Source: Tunturiibacter empetritectus | GTDB lineage: Bacteria > Acidobacteriota > Terriglobia > Terriglobales > Acidobacteriaceae | Assembly: GCF_013410875.1 (NCBI RefSeq) | Contig: NZ_JACCCU010000002.1 | Span: forward strand, 868,001-932,000 | Direction of reading: 5' to 3' | Length of the DNA: 64,000 nucleotides | Position numbers and translations under genes: made by a program | The notes under the pieces: model-generated | Database searches by the model: none | What the model was told of the DNA's origin: nothing | Seen by the model: only the letters and a program-made list of their open reading frames with translations | In this document: piece by piece, positions 45,530 through 54,201 of the stretch | Position numbering within the stretch: position 1 is the first letter of the stretch | Layout of the letters: each line of letters opens with the position of its first letter

Positions 45530-46330
45530 GTGCCAATCAAATTCCTTCTCAAAACCACCTGCATCGCCACCCTCTCCCTGGGCTACGCCCTCGCCCAGAC
45601 AGCGCCCGCACCCGCGCCACCCGCAGCTGGCCCCGCCGACGGCATCACCATGGACATGATGCCCATCACTCAGGAGCAGCTTACCCAGTGCCGCCAACAG
45701 GCCTCCAGCCAGCTCACCGACGAACAAAAAACCCTTCACGACCGTGAACATGGTCAAGATAAAGACAAGATGGCCCAGGGCGGCATCACCGGAATCACCG
45801 GCGCAGCTACCAGCGCCATCTCCCGCAAGAACAACTACGGCTGGTGGGGCGGCAACAATAACGGCGCCCAGACCGCCGCCGCCACCGGAGCCACCCAGCG
45901 CACCGACCGCAACAGCCAGGCCGTCGCCAGCACCACCGCCACCAGCCAGACCGTCGGCGTCGACGCCTACCAGCAGTGCGTCAACGGCATCAAGGGGCCA
46001 GAGTACGTCCACTTCCGCCAGACCGGCCAGATGACCGCCTACACCGGCGCGCCCCCCACCAGCTCCGCCGCACCCGCGCCCACCCCTGGCCCAGCCCCCG
46101 CAGCCATGGTCGCCCCGGCTCCGCTCCCCACCAAATCCCCCGTAGTCGATGAAGGCGACGGCAAACACTTCGTCCTCACCGCACCCGGACAGACCGACGC
46201 CCGCGAGGTCACTCTCGCCCCCGGCAGCAAGAACGCCTACATCGAAGACGCTACCGGCGACAAATACATCGTCATGCCCGACGGCTCAGTCACCCGCATT
46301 CCCCACGTCAAAAAAACCGCGACCAAGTAA
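45530..46330 (+). CDS. Secreted Ala/Pro-rich protein, unknown function
   Basis: A 266-residue secreted protein (signal peptide 1-23, cleavage near YALAQ). It has a Pro/Ala-rich beginning, a middle rich in G, N and T, a second Pro-rich linker (about 170-200), and a small C-terminal domain containing VTLAPGSKNAYIEDATG and YIVMPDGSVTRIPHV. The GTG start at 45530 has GGGAGG five bases upstream. Family not recognised. It is followed after 15 bases by another secreted protein gene, probably in one operon. Confidence 0.75.
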   Translation: MPIKFLLKTTCIATLSLGYALAQTAPAPAPPAAGPADGITMDMMPITQEQLTQCRQQASSQLTDEQKTLHDREHGQDKDKMAQGGITGITGAATSAISRKNNYGWWGGNNNGAQTAAATGATQRTDRNSQAVASTTATSQTVGVDAYQQCVNGIKGPEYVHFRQTGQMTAYTGAPPTSSAAPAPTPGPAPAAMVAPAPLPTKSPVVDEGDGKHFVLTAPGQTDAREVTLAPGSKNAYIEDATGDKYIVMPDGSVTRIPHVKKTATK

Positions 46331-46345
46331 ACCATTAGGTGCTCG

Positions 46346-47086
46346 ATGAACCGGTCAACCGCAGGCACTCCATCGCATCGTCACCCGGCCGTACTCGTCA
46401 CAGCAGCGCTGCTCGCCTCTCTTCTCTCCGCCACCGCCGCAAACGGCCAGGCCCTTGGCGATCTGCAGGCGAAGATGGCGGCCCTCAAGCAGTCCACCGC
46501 CGAAAACCAGCAGAAGCTGCATCACTACCGCTGGCTCGAGACCACTCAGCTCACGCTCAAGGGCGAAGCCAAACCCGCCACCCAGGCCATGTGCCAGTAC
46601 GGTCCTGACGGAAAGGTGGAGAAGGCCCCCATGAGCCCCCAGCGTCAGGAGGCCCCCAGCGGAGGACGCTTCAAACAACGAATCATCGCCAAGAAGAAGG
46701 AAGAGATGAAGGACTACATGGGGCAGGTCAAGATCCTGCTCGCCATGTACGTGCCGCCCGACGCCCAACGCATGCAGCAGGCCTTTCAGGAAGGAAAAGT
46801 CTCCATCAACCCCTCCCCGGACTCAGGCATCGCTAAGATCGTCTTCAAGGACTACGCTCAACCCGGCGACCAGATGACCATCTCCTTCGACACTTCGGAC
46901 AAGAAGATCAGCGCCCTGAACGTAAACACCTACATGGACGAACCGAAGGACGTCGTGACCCTCGCCGTACGCTTTGCCAGCCTGCCCGACAACACCAACT
47001 ACGTCGAGCGGTCAGTCCTCGACGCCACCGCAAAAAAACTCCAGGTCACCACCACCAACTCCGGCTACGAGCCCATCGGCCAATAA
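46346..47086 (+). CDS. Secreted protein, unknown function
   Basis: A 246-residue secreted protein (signal peptide about 1-36, ending AANGQ). The mature part begins with a helical LQAKMAALKQSTAENQQKL stretch, followed by YRWLETTQLTLKGEAK, a basic stretch, and a beta-rich C-terminal half (KIVFKDYAQPGDQMTISFD). It is in the same direction as the preceding secreted protein gene and likely co-transcribed. Family not recognised. Confidence 0.75.
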   Translation: MNRSTAGTPSHRHPAVLVTAALLASLLSATAANGQALGDLQAKMAALKQSTAENQQKLHHYRWLETTQLTLKGEAKPATQAMCQYGPDGKVEKAPMSPQRQEAPSGGRFKQRIIAKKKEEMKDYMGQVKILLAMYVPPDAQRMQQAFQEGKVSINPSPDSGIAKIVFKDYAQPGDQMTISFDTSDKKISALNVNTYMDEPKDVVTLAVRFASLPDNTNYVERSVLDATAKKLQVTTTNSGYEPIGQ

Positions 47087-47607
47087 AATAGCCGCCGCCA
47101 TCTCCCCCCAATCCAAAGACCGCCCTACAATCCGTCACCTCGACCCATCCTCAAGATTCATCATCTCGACCCATCCCCAGAATTCGTCATCTCGACCGGA
47201 GCCACGCAGCCTCATCACGCGGCGCAGTGGAGAGACCCCCGCATTCCGTTTTTGCTCTTAGTAAACCCGTCGATATCAAAACGAAAGTTAAAGTCGTCAT
47301 CCTGACCCTGAGCGAAGCCGAAGGGGAAGGATCCCGATACTTTCCACCCACCCATACCGTTCGAACCTTTCAACCCAACACTCCAGCCGATACCGTTCTT
47401 CCCCCACCCGAAAAGCCAACCGAAGCAACCCATCGCTATCTCGTCCCATCCCCAAGATCCGTCATCTCAACCGAAGCCGCGCAGTATCGTCGCGCGACGC
47501 AGTGGAGAGACCCCGCATTCCGTTTTGCTCCACATACCGTCGACATCAACGCAAAGACGCACTACACTCCGTGACAAGACGGCGCACGAGTTAGAGGAAA
47601 AAACCGC
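47087..47607. repeat. 521-base gene-free stretch packed with dispersed repeats
   Basis: No plausible gene. It holds three tandem, period-26 partial copies of a CATCTCGACCCATCC unit (about 47132-47186), family B copies at 47185-47248 and 47461-47524, and family C copy 2 at 47297-47385. Confidence 0.8.
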
Positions 47608-47871
47608 CTAAGTCTCGCAGTGAGCATCAGGGTCCGCATGCTGCTGCGTCATCCACCGATCCATCAGCGTGCCCGCGCACCGCGCACCGCACAAATGCTT
47701 CACCCCAGCCGAGTGCGCATGGTGATGTTGCCACCGCGTCAGCTTGATCAGAGGCTGATCCTCCTCCGGCTTCTCCCCCGGAAAACAATCCACCCAGGCC
47801 AGCCACCAGTCCCCACCCTCGCCCTTCTTATCCCCGCACACGTCGCACTGATAACTCTCGATATAAGACAT
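47608..47871 (-). CDS. Small Cys-pair protein, possible zinc binder
   Basis: An 87-residue protein starting MSYIESYQCDVCGDKK, with AGGAG six bases before ATG 47871. Two cysteine pairs (CDVC near the N-terminus, CGARC near residue 59) and a His cluster (HHHAH) between them suggest a zinc-ribbon-like fold. Two Trp-rich stretches are present. Function unknown. The frame extends nine residues upstream without a ribosome site. Confidence 0.7.
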   Translation of the reverse strand: MSYIESYQCDVCGDKKGEGGDWWLAWVDCFPGEKPEEDQPLIKLTRWQHHHAHSAGVKHLCGARCAGTLMDRWMTQQHADPDAHCET

Positions 47872-47944
47872 TCGAACTCCTGCCGCTGAAACTATCACAT
47901 CCCCGTTTCAACGGGCAGCCCCCAGACGGGACACCCCCAAACCA

Positions 47945-48009
47945 CGTCATCTCGACCAGAGTCGCGCAGTCTCATCGCGCGACGCAGTGGAGAGACCCCC
48001 GCATTCCGT
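47945..48009. repeat. Dispersed intergenic repeat, family B copy 4
   Basis: CGTCATCTCGACCAGAGTCG, then GTGGAGAGACCCCCGCATTC, matching 47461-47524 and 47185-47248. It lies in the 318-base gap 47872-48189 between two divergent small genes; the rest of that gap holds no evident gene. Confidence 0.8.
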
Positions 48010-48189
48010 CCTTGCGGATGCACTTTCTCTGTGCCTGAATCAACCGCAAACATCGCTAAGATGTGCATCTGCTTTACCGGGATGTCCGCCTGCCGAAGTC
48101 CGAAAATATCCCGAAAACAGCAGATTAATTGGGAAAAACAGTGAAATCTGAACCACCCACCCATCGCGTTCTTGAAGTCAGGAGACACG

Positions 48190-48396
48190 ATGGATAAGAA
48201 AACTGAACCATTTTTCCCCCACCGGCGCATCCAGGATGGCAACCTTCAATCGATATGCCTCACCTGCTTGAGAACCGTCGGCGTAAGCAAACTAGAAGAA
48301 GAACTGAACGAACTGGATAGAGCGCACAGGTGCAAAGCAGTACCCTACTCCGCCCGGGTGCCCCGCCCCAATCGAAGTGGAAACCGTCCTGACTAG
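48190..48396 (+). CDS. Small Cys-pair protein of unknown function
   Basis: A 68-residue protein starting MDKKTEPFFPHRRIQDG, with AGGAG five bases before the ATG. It carries a CLTC pair and a third Cys near the end (HRC), within the pattern GNLQSICLTCLRTVG and a following helix rich in Leu and Glu. I recall similar small proteins being frequent in acidobacteria. Function unknown. Confidence 0.7.
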   Translation: MDKKTEPFFPHRRIQDGNLQSICLTCLRTVGVSKLEEELNELDRAHRCKAVPYSARVPRPNRSGNRPD

Positions 48397-48649
48397 TCCG
48401 GCACTCAGGAGTAAGTGAAACAGCATCATCGTCATTTGCGCTTATCCGAGCACTCCTCTAAAAAACCTTCCCGGGAAGTGCAAGCGGGAGTGATAACGGA
48501 TTTCATAACATCGATAGGCCTTGTGACCTATCATGCGGACCCAGGAATGTTGTCAAGTCCTAAACACTGCAAACCCATACAAAACAAGTACTTCCGCTTG
48601 GCGTATGAGTTATATCGAAACAACTATAATGGAATCAAAGCAAGAAAAA

Positions 48650-48673
48650 GCCCCGGATATGATACTTCGGGGC
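48650..48673. terminator. Terminator-like hairpin
   Basis: GCCCCG / CGGGGC with a 12-base loop, flanked by AAAAA on the left and TCTTT on the right. Read leftward it ends in TTTTTC. It could terminate transcription from the HNH gene, whose stop is 207 bases away, or from the opposite side. Confidence 0.4.
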
Positions 48674-48706
48674 CTCTTTGCGCAACTCGAAAAGAGCCGC
48701 TAAGCC

Positions 48707-48803
48707 ATTGATTACAAGTATTTTAGCCACAACTACTTTGTCGTCAATATTTTACAGACGGGTATCCAGTGTAAATTATTGATTGCAATAACTTTAGTCG
48801 CAA
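48707..48803. repeat. Pair of 26-base direct repeats
   Basis: 48707-48732 and 48778-48803 match at 20 of 26 positions (ATTGATT(A/G)CAA at the start, TTTAG(C/T)C(A/G)CAA at the end). They are 71 bases apart in the AT-rich island. Possible protein-binding sites or ends of a lost insertion. Confidence 0.5.
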
Positions 48804-48879
48804 GATACCCCCAAGGGGGGAGGGGGGACCTGACATCGACTAAGTAACAAGGAAACGGAGAACTGACAACGCTACAACC

Positions 48880-49539
48880 TTAGGCCGCCGGCTCAGCCTC
48901 GAAGTAAAGGTACTTCCGCCACGCCGCGTCCGCGCTTCCGATCATGCGCATAATGTGCCGGGAGGTATGCAGAGAAAACGGCCTTGGCTCCCGCTGCAGC
49001 TTCATGTCCGTCAGCTCATGCAGCATCTGGTTGCCCTTGCGCCGGTTGCAGTTGTGGCAGCAGGCAACGAGATTCTCCCACGTCGAAAGCCCGCCACGCG
49101 ACCGCGGAATGACATGATCCAGCGTCAACTCCCCCGCGGTCAGGATGACGCTGCAGTACTGGCACGAGTTGCGGTCGCGCAGAAGAATGTTCTTGCGGCT
49201 TAGCGCCCGCGTCTGGTGCGGAATCCGGCGGTACTCCAGCAGCCGAATCACGCTCGGCATCGCCACCCGCATCCGCGCCGCATGCAGCACCGCACCCTGC
49301 TCCTCCTCGGTCCTGGCAACGCCCTTCAACACCAGCACCAGCGCCCGTCGCGCCCCGCAGATGTTGATCGGCTCGTACGAAGCATTCAGCACCAGCACCG
49401 GGGTCTGCATCGCCGGCTGACGAAACACGCCAACCCGCACCTCGCGCTCCGTCGTAACCCGTCCGGAAGCGTGTCCAGCCCCGTGCCCCGCGTGTCGTTT
49501 TCCACCCAGCCCCTGCTTCCGCATCTTCCCCGATTGCAT
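48880..49539 (-). CDS. HNH endonuclease-type protein
   Basis: A 219-residue protein with an HNH nuclease fold: zinc-binding CQYC, then [11 protein letters not shown] (catalytic His), the Asn of WENLV, and [11 protein letters not shown]. The central part, [20 protein letters not shown], is the usual start of the stand-alone bacterial HNH family. Here it is preceded by a 43-residue basic extension, supported by GGAGG before ATG 49539. The function of this widespread family is uncertain; a restriction role is not implied. It lies 68 bases downstream of comF and is read with it. Confidence 0.88.
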   Translation of the reverse strand: MQSGKMRKQGLGGKRHAGHGAGHASGRVTTEREVRVGVFRQPAMQTPVLVLNASYEPINICGARRALVLVLKGVARTEEEQGAVLHAARMRVAMPSVIRLLEYRRIPHQTRALSRKNILLRDRNSCQYCSVILTAGELTLDHVIPRSRGGLSTWENLVACCHNCNRRKGNQMLHELTDMKLQREPRPFSLHTSRHIMRMIGSADAAWRKYLYFEAEPAA

Positions 49540-49606
49540 CTCAAAGCCCTCCGGTTCCAGCTACTGTTAGCACTCCGCGCGAAGCTTCTCTACCACTTCA
49601 ACTCCA

Positions 49607-50593
49607 CTAACCCGCATCCCAAGCCGCAACGCCAGAGCCAGCAACCCCAGAACCCGCGTCCGCCGAAGCCGAAGCCCACGAAACCGAGGAATCCCAGGAA
49701 GCGACCATCTCCGCCTGGGCTCGCGATGCCGTCGCCACCCAAACCTTGCTAGCCCCGGCCCGCCGCAAAACCTGCGCACAAGCCCGAGCTGTAGCCCCAG
49801 TTGTATATATGTCATCCACCAGCAAAACTTCGCGCCCAGCCAGCGCCGCGCGATCGTCTACCTTGAACGCGCCCTGCAGATTTCGTCTCCGCCCCTTCGG
49901 AGTCAACTCAAACTGGCTCCGCGTATCCTTCACCCGGCGAATCACCTCATGGGCCGAACGCAGCTTCCACTGCGGACGAGTCCTCTTCAACTCCACAAGC
50001 GCAGCATCCGCCATCAAAACCGCCTGGTTGTAGCCTCGCTCGCGCTCCTTGGAGGGAAACAACGGCACCGCAACAACCAGCAACTCATCACCAGCCTGGC
50101 CCTCAAGCATCTCAATCGCCCGCGCGAGGAACCTCCCCAGCGGCCTAGCCATAGAAGCCATCCGCTCATACTTCAGCAGGTGAATCATCTCCCGCAGCTC
50201 ATCCTGATACACCGCATAGGCCACAGCTCGCTCGAACTCCGGCGGCGCCATCCTGCAGGGCGAACACACCAGCCCCTCCACAGGAAACTGCCCCGCGAAC
50301 CGCACGCCTTCCATGTCGAGCGCCTCGCCGCAACGCACGCACAGCGTCATCGACTGCGCCTCAACCCCCTCTACACATCTGTCACATACAGGAGACAGCC
50401 CAGCTGTCAGCAGAGGCCCACCACAAGCCCTGCAATCGGTCGGATACAACGTAGTAACCAGATCATCCAGCGCTGTCCGAACCACCCGTCCCGGCCCACG
50501 CCACCAGCGAGAGATCGCGTGCCCTTCTACCCCGCCGCCAGGCGGAACACCGGGGGGGCCCCCGGAACCAATCCCGAGCGCATTGTCATTCAA
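49607..50593 (-). CDS. comF: ComF-family phosphoribosyltransferase-like protein
   Basis: A 328-residue ComF-type protein linked to DNA uptake or post-uptake handling. Zinc-binding cysteine pairs (CRACGG, CDRC, CVRC, CSPC) lie in the first 120 residues, and the phosphoribosyltransferase PRPP loop EVLLVDDIYTTGATA is at about residues 265-280. A Gly/Pro-rich start (about 25 residues) and a Ser/Ala/Gly-rich tail (about 35 residues) are additions to the usual length of about 240. No other competence gene is adjacent. Confidence 0.9.
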   Translation of the reverse strand: MNDNALGIGSGGPPGVPPGGGVEGHAISRWWRGPGRVVRTALDDLVTTLYPTDCRACGGPLLTAGLSPVCDRCVEGVEAQSMTLCVRCGEALDMEGVRFAGQFPVEGLVCSPCRMAPPEFERAVAYAVYQDELREMIHLLKYERMASMARPLGRFLARAIEMLEGQAGDELLVVAVPLFPSKERERGYNQAVLMADAALVELKRTRPQWKLRSAHEVIRRVKDTRSQFELTPKGRRRNLQGAFKVDDRAALAGREVLLVDDIYTTGATARACAQVLRRAGASKVWVATASRAQAEMVASWDSSVSWASASADAGSGVAGSGVAAWDAG

Positions 50594-50732
50594 GCAATCG
50601 CTGAAGACTCACCTCACTCGCCGGCGCTCCAGGTCCGTCGGACCGCGCCATTTCACGCAGTATAGCCCCTTAGCCACACCAGCCGTCAACAATTCTGCAC
50701 CACAAAAGATGCGCCTGTGCTACATCTAGGCC

Positions 50733-51338
50733 ATGTTGAAAGTCGCCACCTGGTGCGCCAAATGTTTGTTTCTGTACCTCTTGGTCGCGATCGCCGCGAT
50801 CCGATTCTCATGGGTCACGACGCCAGTATGGCAACTGGCTACCACCATGCACTGGACCAGCCTGAATCGTGTCGGATACGTACTGAGCTACTTTCTGCCC
50901 ATCTTCGCAGCCACCGGATTTCTCCTCGGCCTCATCCCCTTCGGCAAACTCGGCAAAGCGCTAGGTGACCTCTCCCGCTCTATCACCCCTTCCACCTCTG
51001 CCGGGCCAACCCAGGAGCCCGAAGCCGTCCCACCAATCCTGTGGGCATGGCTACCCGTCACCGTCGCCTTTCTCATCCGCTTTGCCACCTGGAAGTCCCA
51101 AGCCTCAAGTATCTTCGACACGCACCGATCAGTCGGTCGTATGGAACGCTTCTTCGGACCTCTTTATGGACAGACCTCCGGCCTGCTCGACAGCAAATGG
51201 ATCACCGATCGCTTCCTCTTCACCGGCCCCATGCTCTTCCTCATCGCCTGCGCCTTCGCAGCCCTGCTCCGCTATCAACTGACAAACTCGCGCAAGCCAC
51301 AACCAGAAGCGCACACACACGATGACGAGTCGGTGTGA
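50733..51338 (+). CDS. Four-helix membrane protein, unknown function
   Basis: A 201-residue membrane protein with hydrophobic segments near residues 8-26, 48-70, 101-120 and 163-183 and a Pro/Ser/Thr-rich loop (82-100). It ends in a hydrophilic, His/Asp-containing tail. No recognisable motif. It is divergent from comF across 139 bases. Confidence 0.72.
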   Translation: MLKVATWCAKCLFLYLLVAIAAIRFSWVTTPVWQLATTMHWTSLNRVGYVLSYFLPIFAATGFLLGLIPFGKLGKALGDLSRSITPSTSAGPTQEPEAVPPILWAWLPVTVAFLIRFATWKSQASSIFDTHRSVGRMERFFGPLYGQTSGLLDSKWITDRFLFTGPMLFLIACAFAALLRYQLTNSRKPQPEAHTHDDESV

Positions 51339-51514
51339 TCCTCACTGCTCTCGTACCGAAGCTAATTCCGTGGCAAAGTTTTCTTCGCAACACAAAAGAA
51401 GCGCACCATACTCGAACATCCCCCTTCAGATCCGTTCGATACCTATAGACTCACCGCGCTGATACACTCCATCGAAGCCAAAACAAAGCTCGACCAAGCG
51501 GGAGACGCACCACC

Positions 51515-53884
51515 ATGGCAACATCCACACCGACCAAACCGACCTTCAAACCCTTCGTCCCCACCACGGAGACCCGACCCGAGCTCTCCGCCCGGGCGCT
51601 CATCCTCGGGGCAATCTTCGGCGTTCTCTTCGGCGCCGTCACGGTCTACGTCGGTCTTCGTGCTGGTCTCACGGTTGCCGCGTCCATTCCCATATCAGTC
51701 CTGTCCATCTCCATCCTGCGAGCCTTCGGCAAAGCCAGCATTCTTGAAAACAACATCGTCCAAAGCACTGGCAACGCAGGCCAGTCCATCGCGTCCGGCG
51801 TCATCTTCACCCTTCCCGCTCTCATCTTCCTTGGCTTCGATCTTGAAGCATCCCGCATCTTCGCGCTGGCTCTATTCGGAGGATGGCTCGGCGTTCTCTT
51901 CATGATCCCGCTTCGCCGCCAGCTCATCGTCGAAGAACACGACAATCTCATCTATCCCGAAGGCACGGCCTGCGCCGACGTCCTCATTGCCGGTGAACGC
52001 GGAGGCTCATTCGCCTCTCGTGTCTTCCTCGGCCTCGGGCTTGGCGGCCTTTACACTCTATTCCAGAACGACAACCTCTTCGCACTCTGGCCCAGCCAGC
52101 CCGACTATCAGCCCGATCTCGGTTCGCAACATCTTCTCAAAGGTTCTGCCATCCGTGCTGACTGCACACCTGAGTATCTCGGCGTCGGCTACATCATCGG
52201 AATTCGAGTCGCCGCCATCATGCTCGCTGGTGGTGTCTTCTCGTGGCTGGTCCTCATGCCAGCGATCTACTTCTTCGGCTCACATCTCTCCACGCCGCTC
52301 TATCCCGGCACTGTCCTCATCACGCAGATGTCGCCGTCCGATCTCTGGAGAACCTACGTCCGTCCGATGGGTGCAGGTGGAGTTGCCGCCGCGGGCCTCA
52401 TCACCCTGCTTCGCACTCTTCCTACCATCGTAGGAGCACTCACTCAGGGCTTCAAGAAGACAGGCTCCGGCAAATCGGCTGCGACACAGCCGTCTCGCAC
52501 CGAACATGACCTTCCTCCCATCGTGGTCTTCGGTGGCTCTCTTCTTCTCATCGTGCTGATGTTCCTCTTCCTCCAATTCAAGCCGATCCCCGGAGCGCAG
52601 GTCGGTCCACTCGCCAACATCGCCGCAGCCCTTCTCGTCGTCGTCTTCGGCTTTCTCTTCGTCACCGTCAGCGCCCGAATCGTAGGCATCGTCGGCTCGT
52701 CCGCCTCACCCGTCTCGGGAATGACCATCGCAACTCTCATGGCAACCGCCGCCATCTTCCTCGTCAAAGGCTGGACAGCACCTGCCTTCGGAGCGCTCGC
52801 CATCACCATTGGCGGAGTCGTCTGCATCGCCGCTTCGAACGCAGGCGACACCTCGCAGGACCTCAAAACCGGTTACCTCATCGGCGCAACGCCGTGGAAG
52901 CAGCAGATCGCCATCATGATCGGCGTCATCATCTCCATCTTCTCCATCGGCGCCACGCTCAACGCGATGAACAAGGGACTCGAGACCTTTCAGCGCCTCC
53001 CGAAACCAATCGTCTTTTCTTTAGATAAACTCCCTGACGGCGTTCAGAACAACGGTCACTTCACTGGTAACGACAAGATCACTCTTACCTCTCACAGTGT
53101 CGACCATGCCAAAGAAGAGCTCTCCAACGCACGACAGTACGTACTGCTGAATGCCATTGGATCAACCACGCTGGATGATGGCAAATATCTCTACAACACC
53201 TCGACCGGCGAGATCGAAGTTCAGTGGATTCAGGGCATCGGCAGTGAAAAAGCAGCTGCGCCGCAGGGCCGTCTGATGGCCACTGTCATCAATGGCATTC
53301 TAAGCCGTAAGCTTCCCTGGGCTCTGGTCTTGCTGGGTGTTGCGATCGTTGTCGTTGTTGAGCTTCTTGGCGTGCGCTCTCTCACCTTCGCTGTGGGCGC
53401 TTATCTCAGCATTGCGACTACGCTGGCGATCTTTGTGGGTGGTGTGATGCGCTGGATGGTGGATCGCGCGATGCTTCGCCATGCTGCGGAGAAGGCTCGA
53501 GTTGAGCATGATGCTTCGTTGGCGTTGTGGCACTCTGATCGCGATTCATGGCTAGCTCAACACCCGAGCTTTGACCCTACAGATCCTGCCCATGCGGATC
53601 CCAGCGGCGTTCCTGTCTTCAACGCGATTACTGCTCGCGATGTGACGATTGAGTCTGAGGTTTCGCCAGGTTCTCTTTATGCTTCGGGGCTGATTGCGGC
53701 GGGTGGAATCGTTGGATTACTGGGGGTTTGCGTGAAACTTTATGAGGCGGCTACGGATCGCTCGATTCCGCGGTTCAGCGAGCATAATCCTCTGCATCAT
53801 GATCCGGTCAGCGTGGTGATGTTTGCTCTGCTGGCTTTTTCGCTTTACTACTTTGCGCGGAAACCGCTCACTAACGAGGGGTAA
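51515..53884 (+). CDS. OPT-family oligopeptide/metal-chelate transporter
   Basis: A 789-residue inner-membrane transporter of the OPT family, importing small peptides or metal-chelate complexes. It has many hydrophobic helices, the N-terminal ELSARALILGAIFGVLFG, YPEGTACADVLIAGERGG, and the C-terminal NPLHHDPVSVVMF. ATG 51515 has GGGAGA upstream. Codon use changes within the gene: before about 53.2 kb third positions favour C, after it they favour G and T. That follows a window-wide strand-skew switch, not a change of gene. Confidence 0.92.
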   Translation: MATSTPTKPTFKPFVPTTETRPELSARALILGAIFGVLFGAVTVYVGLRAGLTVAASIPISVLSISILRAFGKASILENNIVQSTGNAGQSIASGVIFTLPALIFLGFDLEASRIFALALFGGWLGVLFMIPLRRQLIVEEHDNLIYPEGTACADVLIAGERGGSFASRVFLGLGLGGLYTLFQNDNLFALWPSQPDYQPDLGSQHLLKGSAIRADCTPEYLGVGYIIGIRVAAIMLAGGVFSWLVLMPAIYFFGSHLSTPLYPGTVLITQMSPSDLWRTYVRPMGAGGVAAAGLITLLRTLPTIVGALTQGFKKTGSGKSAATQPSRTEHDLPPIVVFGGSLLLIVLMFLFLQFKPIPGAQVGPLANIAAALLVVVFGFLFVTVSARIVGIVGSSASPVSGMTIATLMATAAIFLVKGWTAPAFGALAITIGGVVCIAASNAGDTSQDLKTGYLIGATPWKQQIAIMIGVIISIFSIGATLNAMNKGLETFQRLPKPIVFSLDKLPDGVQNNGHFTGNDKITLTSHSVDHAKEELSNARQYVLLNAIGSTTLDDGKYLYNTSTGEIEVQWIQGIGSEKAAAPQGRLMATVINGILSRKLPWALVLLGVAIVVVVELLGVRSLTFAVGAYLSIATTLAIFVGGVMRWMVDRAMLRHAAEKARVEHDASLALWHSDRDSWLAQHPSFDPTDPAHADPSGVPVFNAITARDVTIESEVSPGSLYASGLIAAGGIVGLLGVCVKLYEAATDRSIPRFSEHNPLHHDPVSVVMFALLAFSLYYFARKPLTNEG

Positions 53885-54201
53885 TTTTTCGGAATTTTGC
53901 GACCAAAAAAATTGCTGCGTGGTGAATTGGGCTTTTTGCAGGGGGTTTTGCGTTTTTGATGGTGTTTTTCGCTGGTAAGTCGTGGTGACGTTGTGGTGAA
54001 TTGTGTGGCTGACGTGGTGTTTTAGCCGTCACTTTTTGGAGGAGAAAAAATACGCCACGTTTTTGAACTTTATTTTTGACCGGCCGCCTGTCGGAGCTGT
54101 CTTTTTCGGGTTTAAGGAGACGGGCGATTGTGGGCACTTGCTCGGCCATGGTCCTGAACTCCCGGTCGGAGGAGATTTGGGACCGGAAGGGGATTTGGGA
54201 T
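53885..54201. other. Gene-free stretch with GTGGTG cluster
   Basis: No plausible gene. Repeated CGTGG, GTGGTG and GTGG motifs occur between about 53905 and 54030, separated by T-rich runs (CTTTTTGC, TTTTTGATGG), with a reverse-oriented CCACG at about 54053. It lies just right of the strand-skew switch. No DnaA box of the TTATCCACA type is visible. Confidence 0.6.

Larger units (their letters stand above)
48397..48879. other. AT-rich gene-poor island
   Basis: A clearly AT-rich stretch in a GC-rich neighbourhood. No frame here has a good ribosome site with plausible codon use. It contains a perfect TATAAT at 48625-48630, a hairpin at 48650-48673, two imperfect 26-base direct repeats, and a C/G homopolymer region (48808-48828). 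It may be a remnant of a mobile insertion; that is inference. Confidence 0.6.

Noticed and set aside
47087..48010. A CRISPR array
   Set aside because: Repeats are irregular in spacing and length, longer than CRISPR repeats, without uniform spacers, and no cas genes are present.
48415..48711. A 98-codon frame in the AT-rich island
   Set aside because: No ribosome site; the Lys/His/Tyr-rich product has no recognisable pattern and codon use unlike its neighbours.
48880..50593. A restriction-modification or defence island around the HNH gene
   Set aside because: No methyltransferase or other defence gene is adjacent; the neighbour is comF and the HNH family is a common housekeeping-like type.
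53885..54201. A replication origin with DnaA boxes at the skew switch
   Set aside because: No TTATCCACA-like boxes or dnaA gene seen; only the skew and the GTGGTG cluster remain, so origin is left as one of several explanations.
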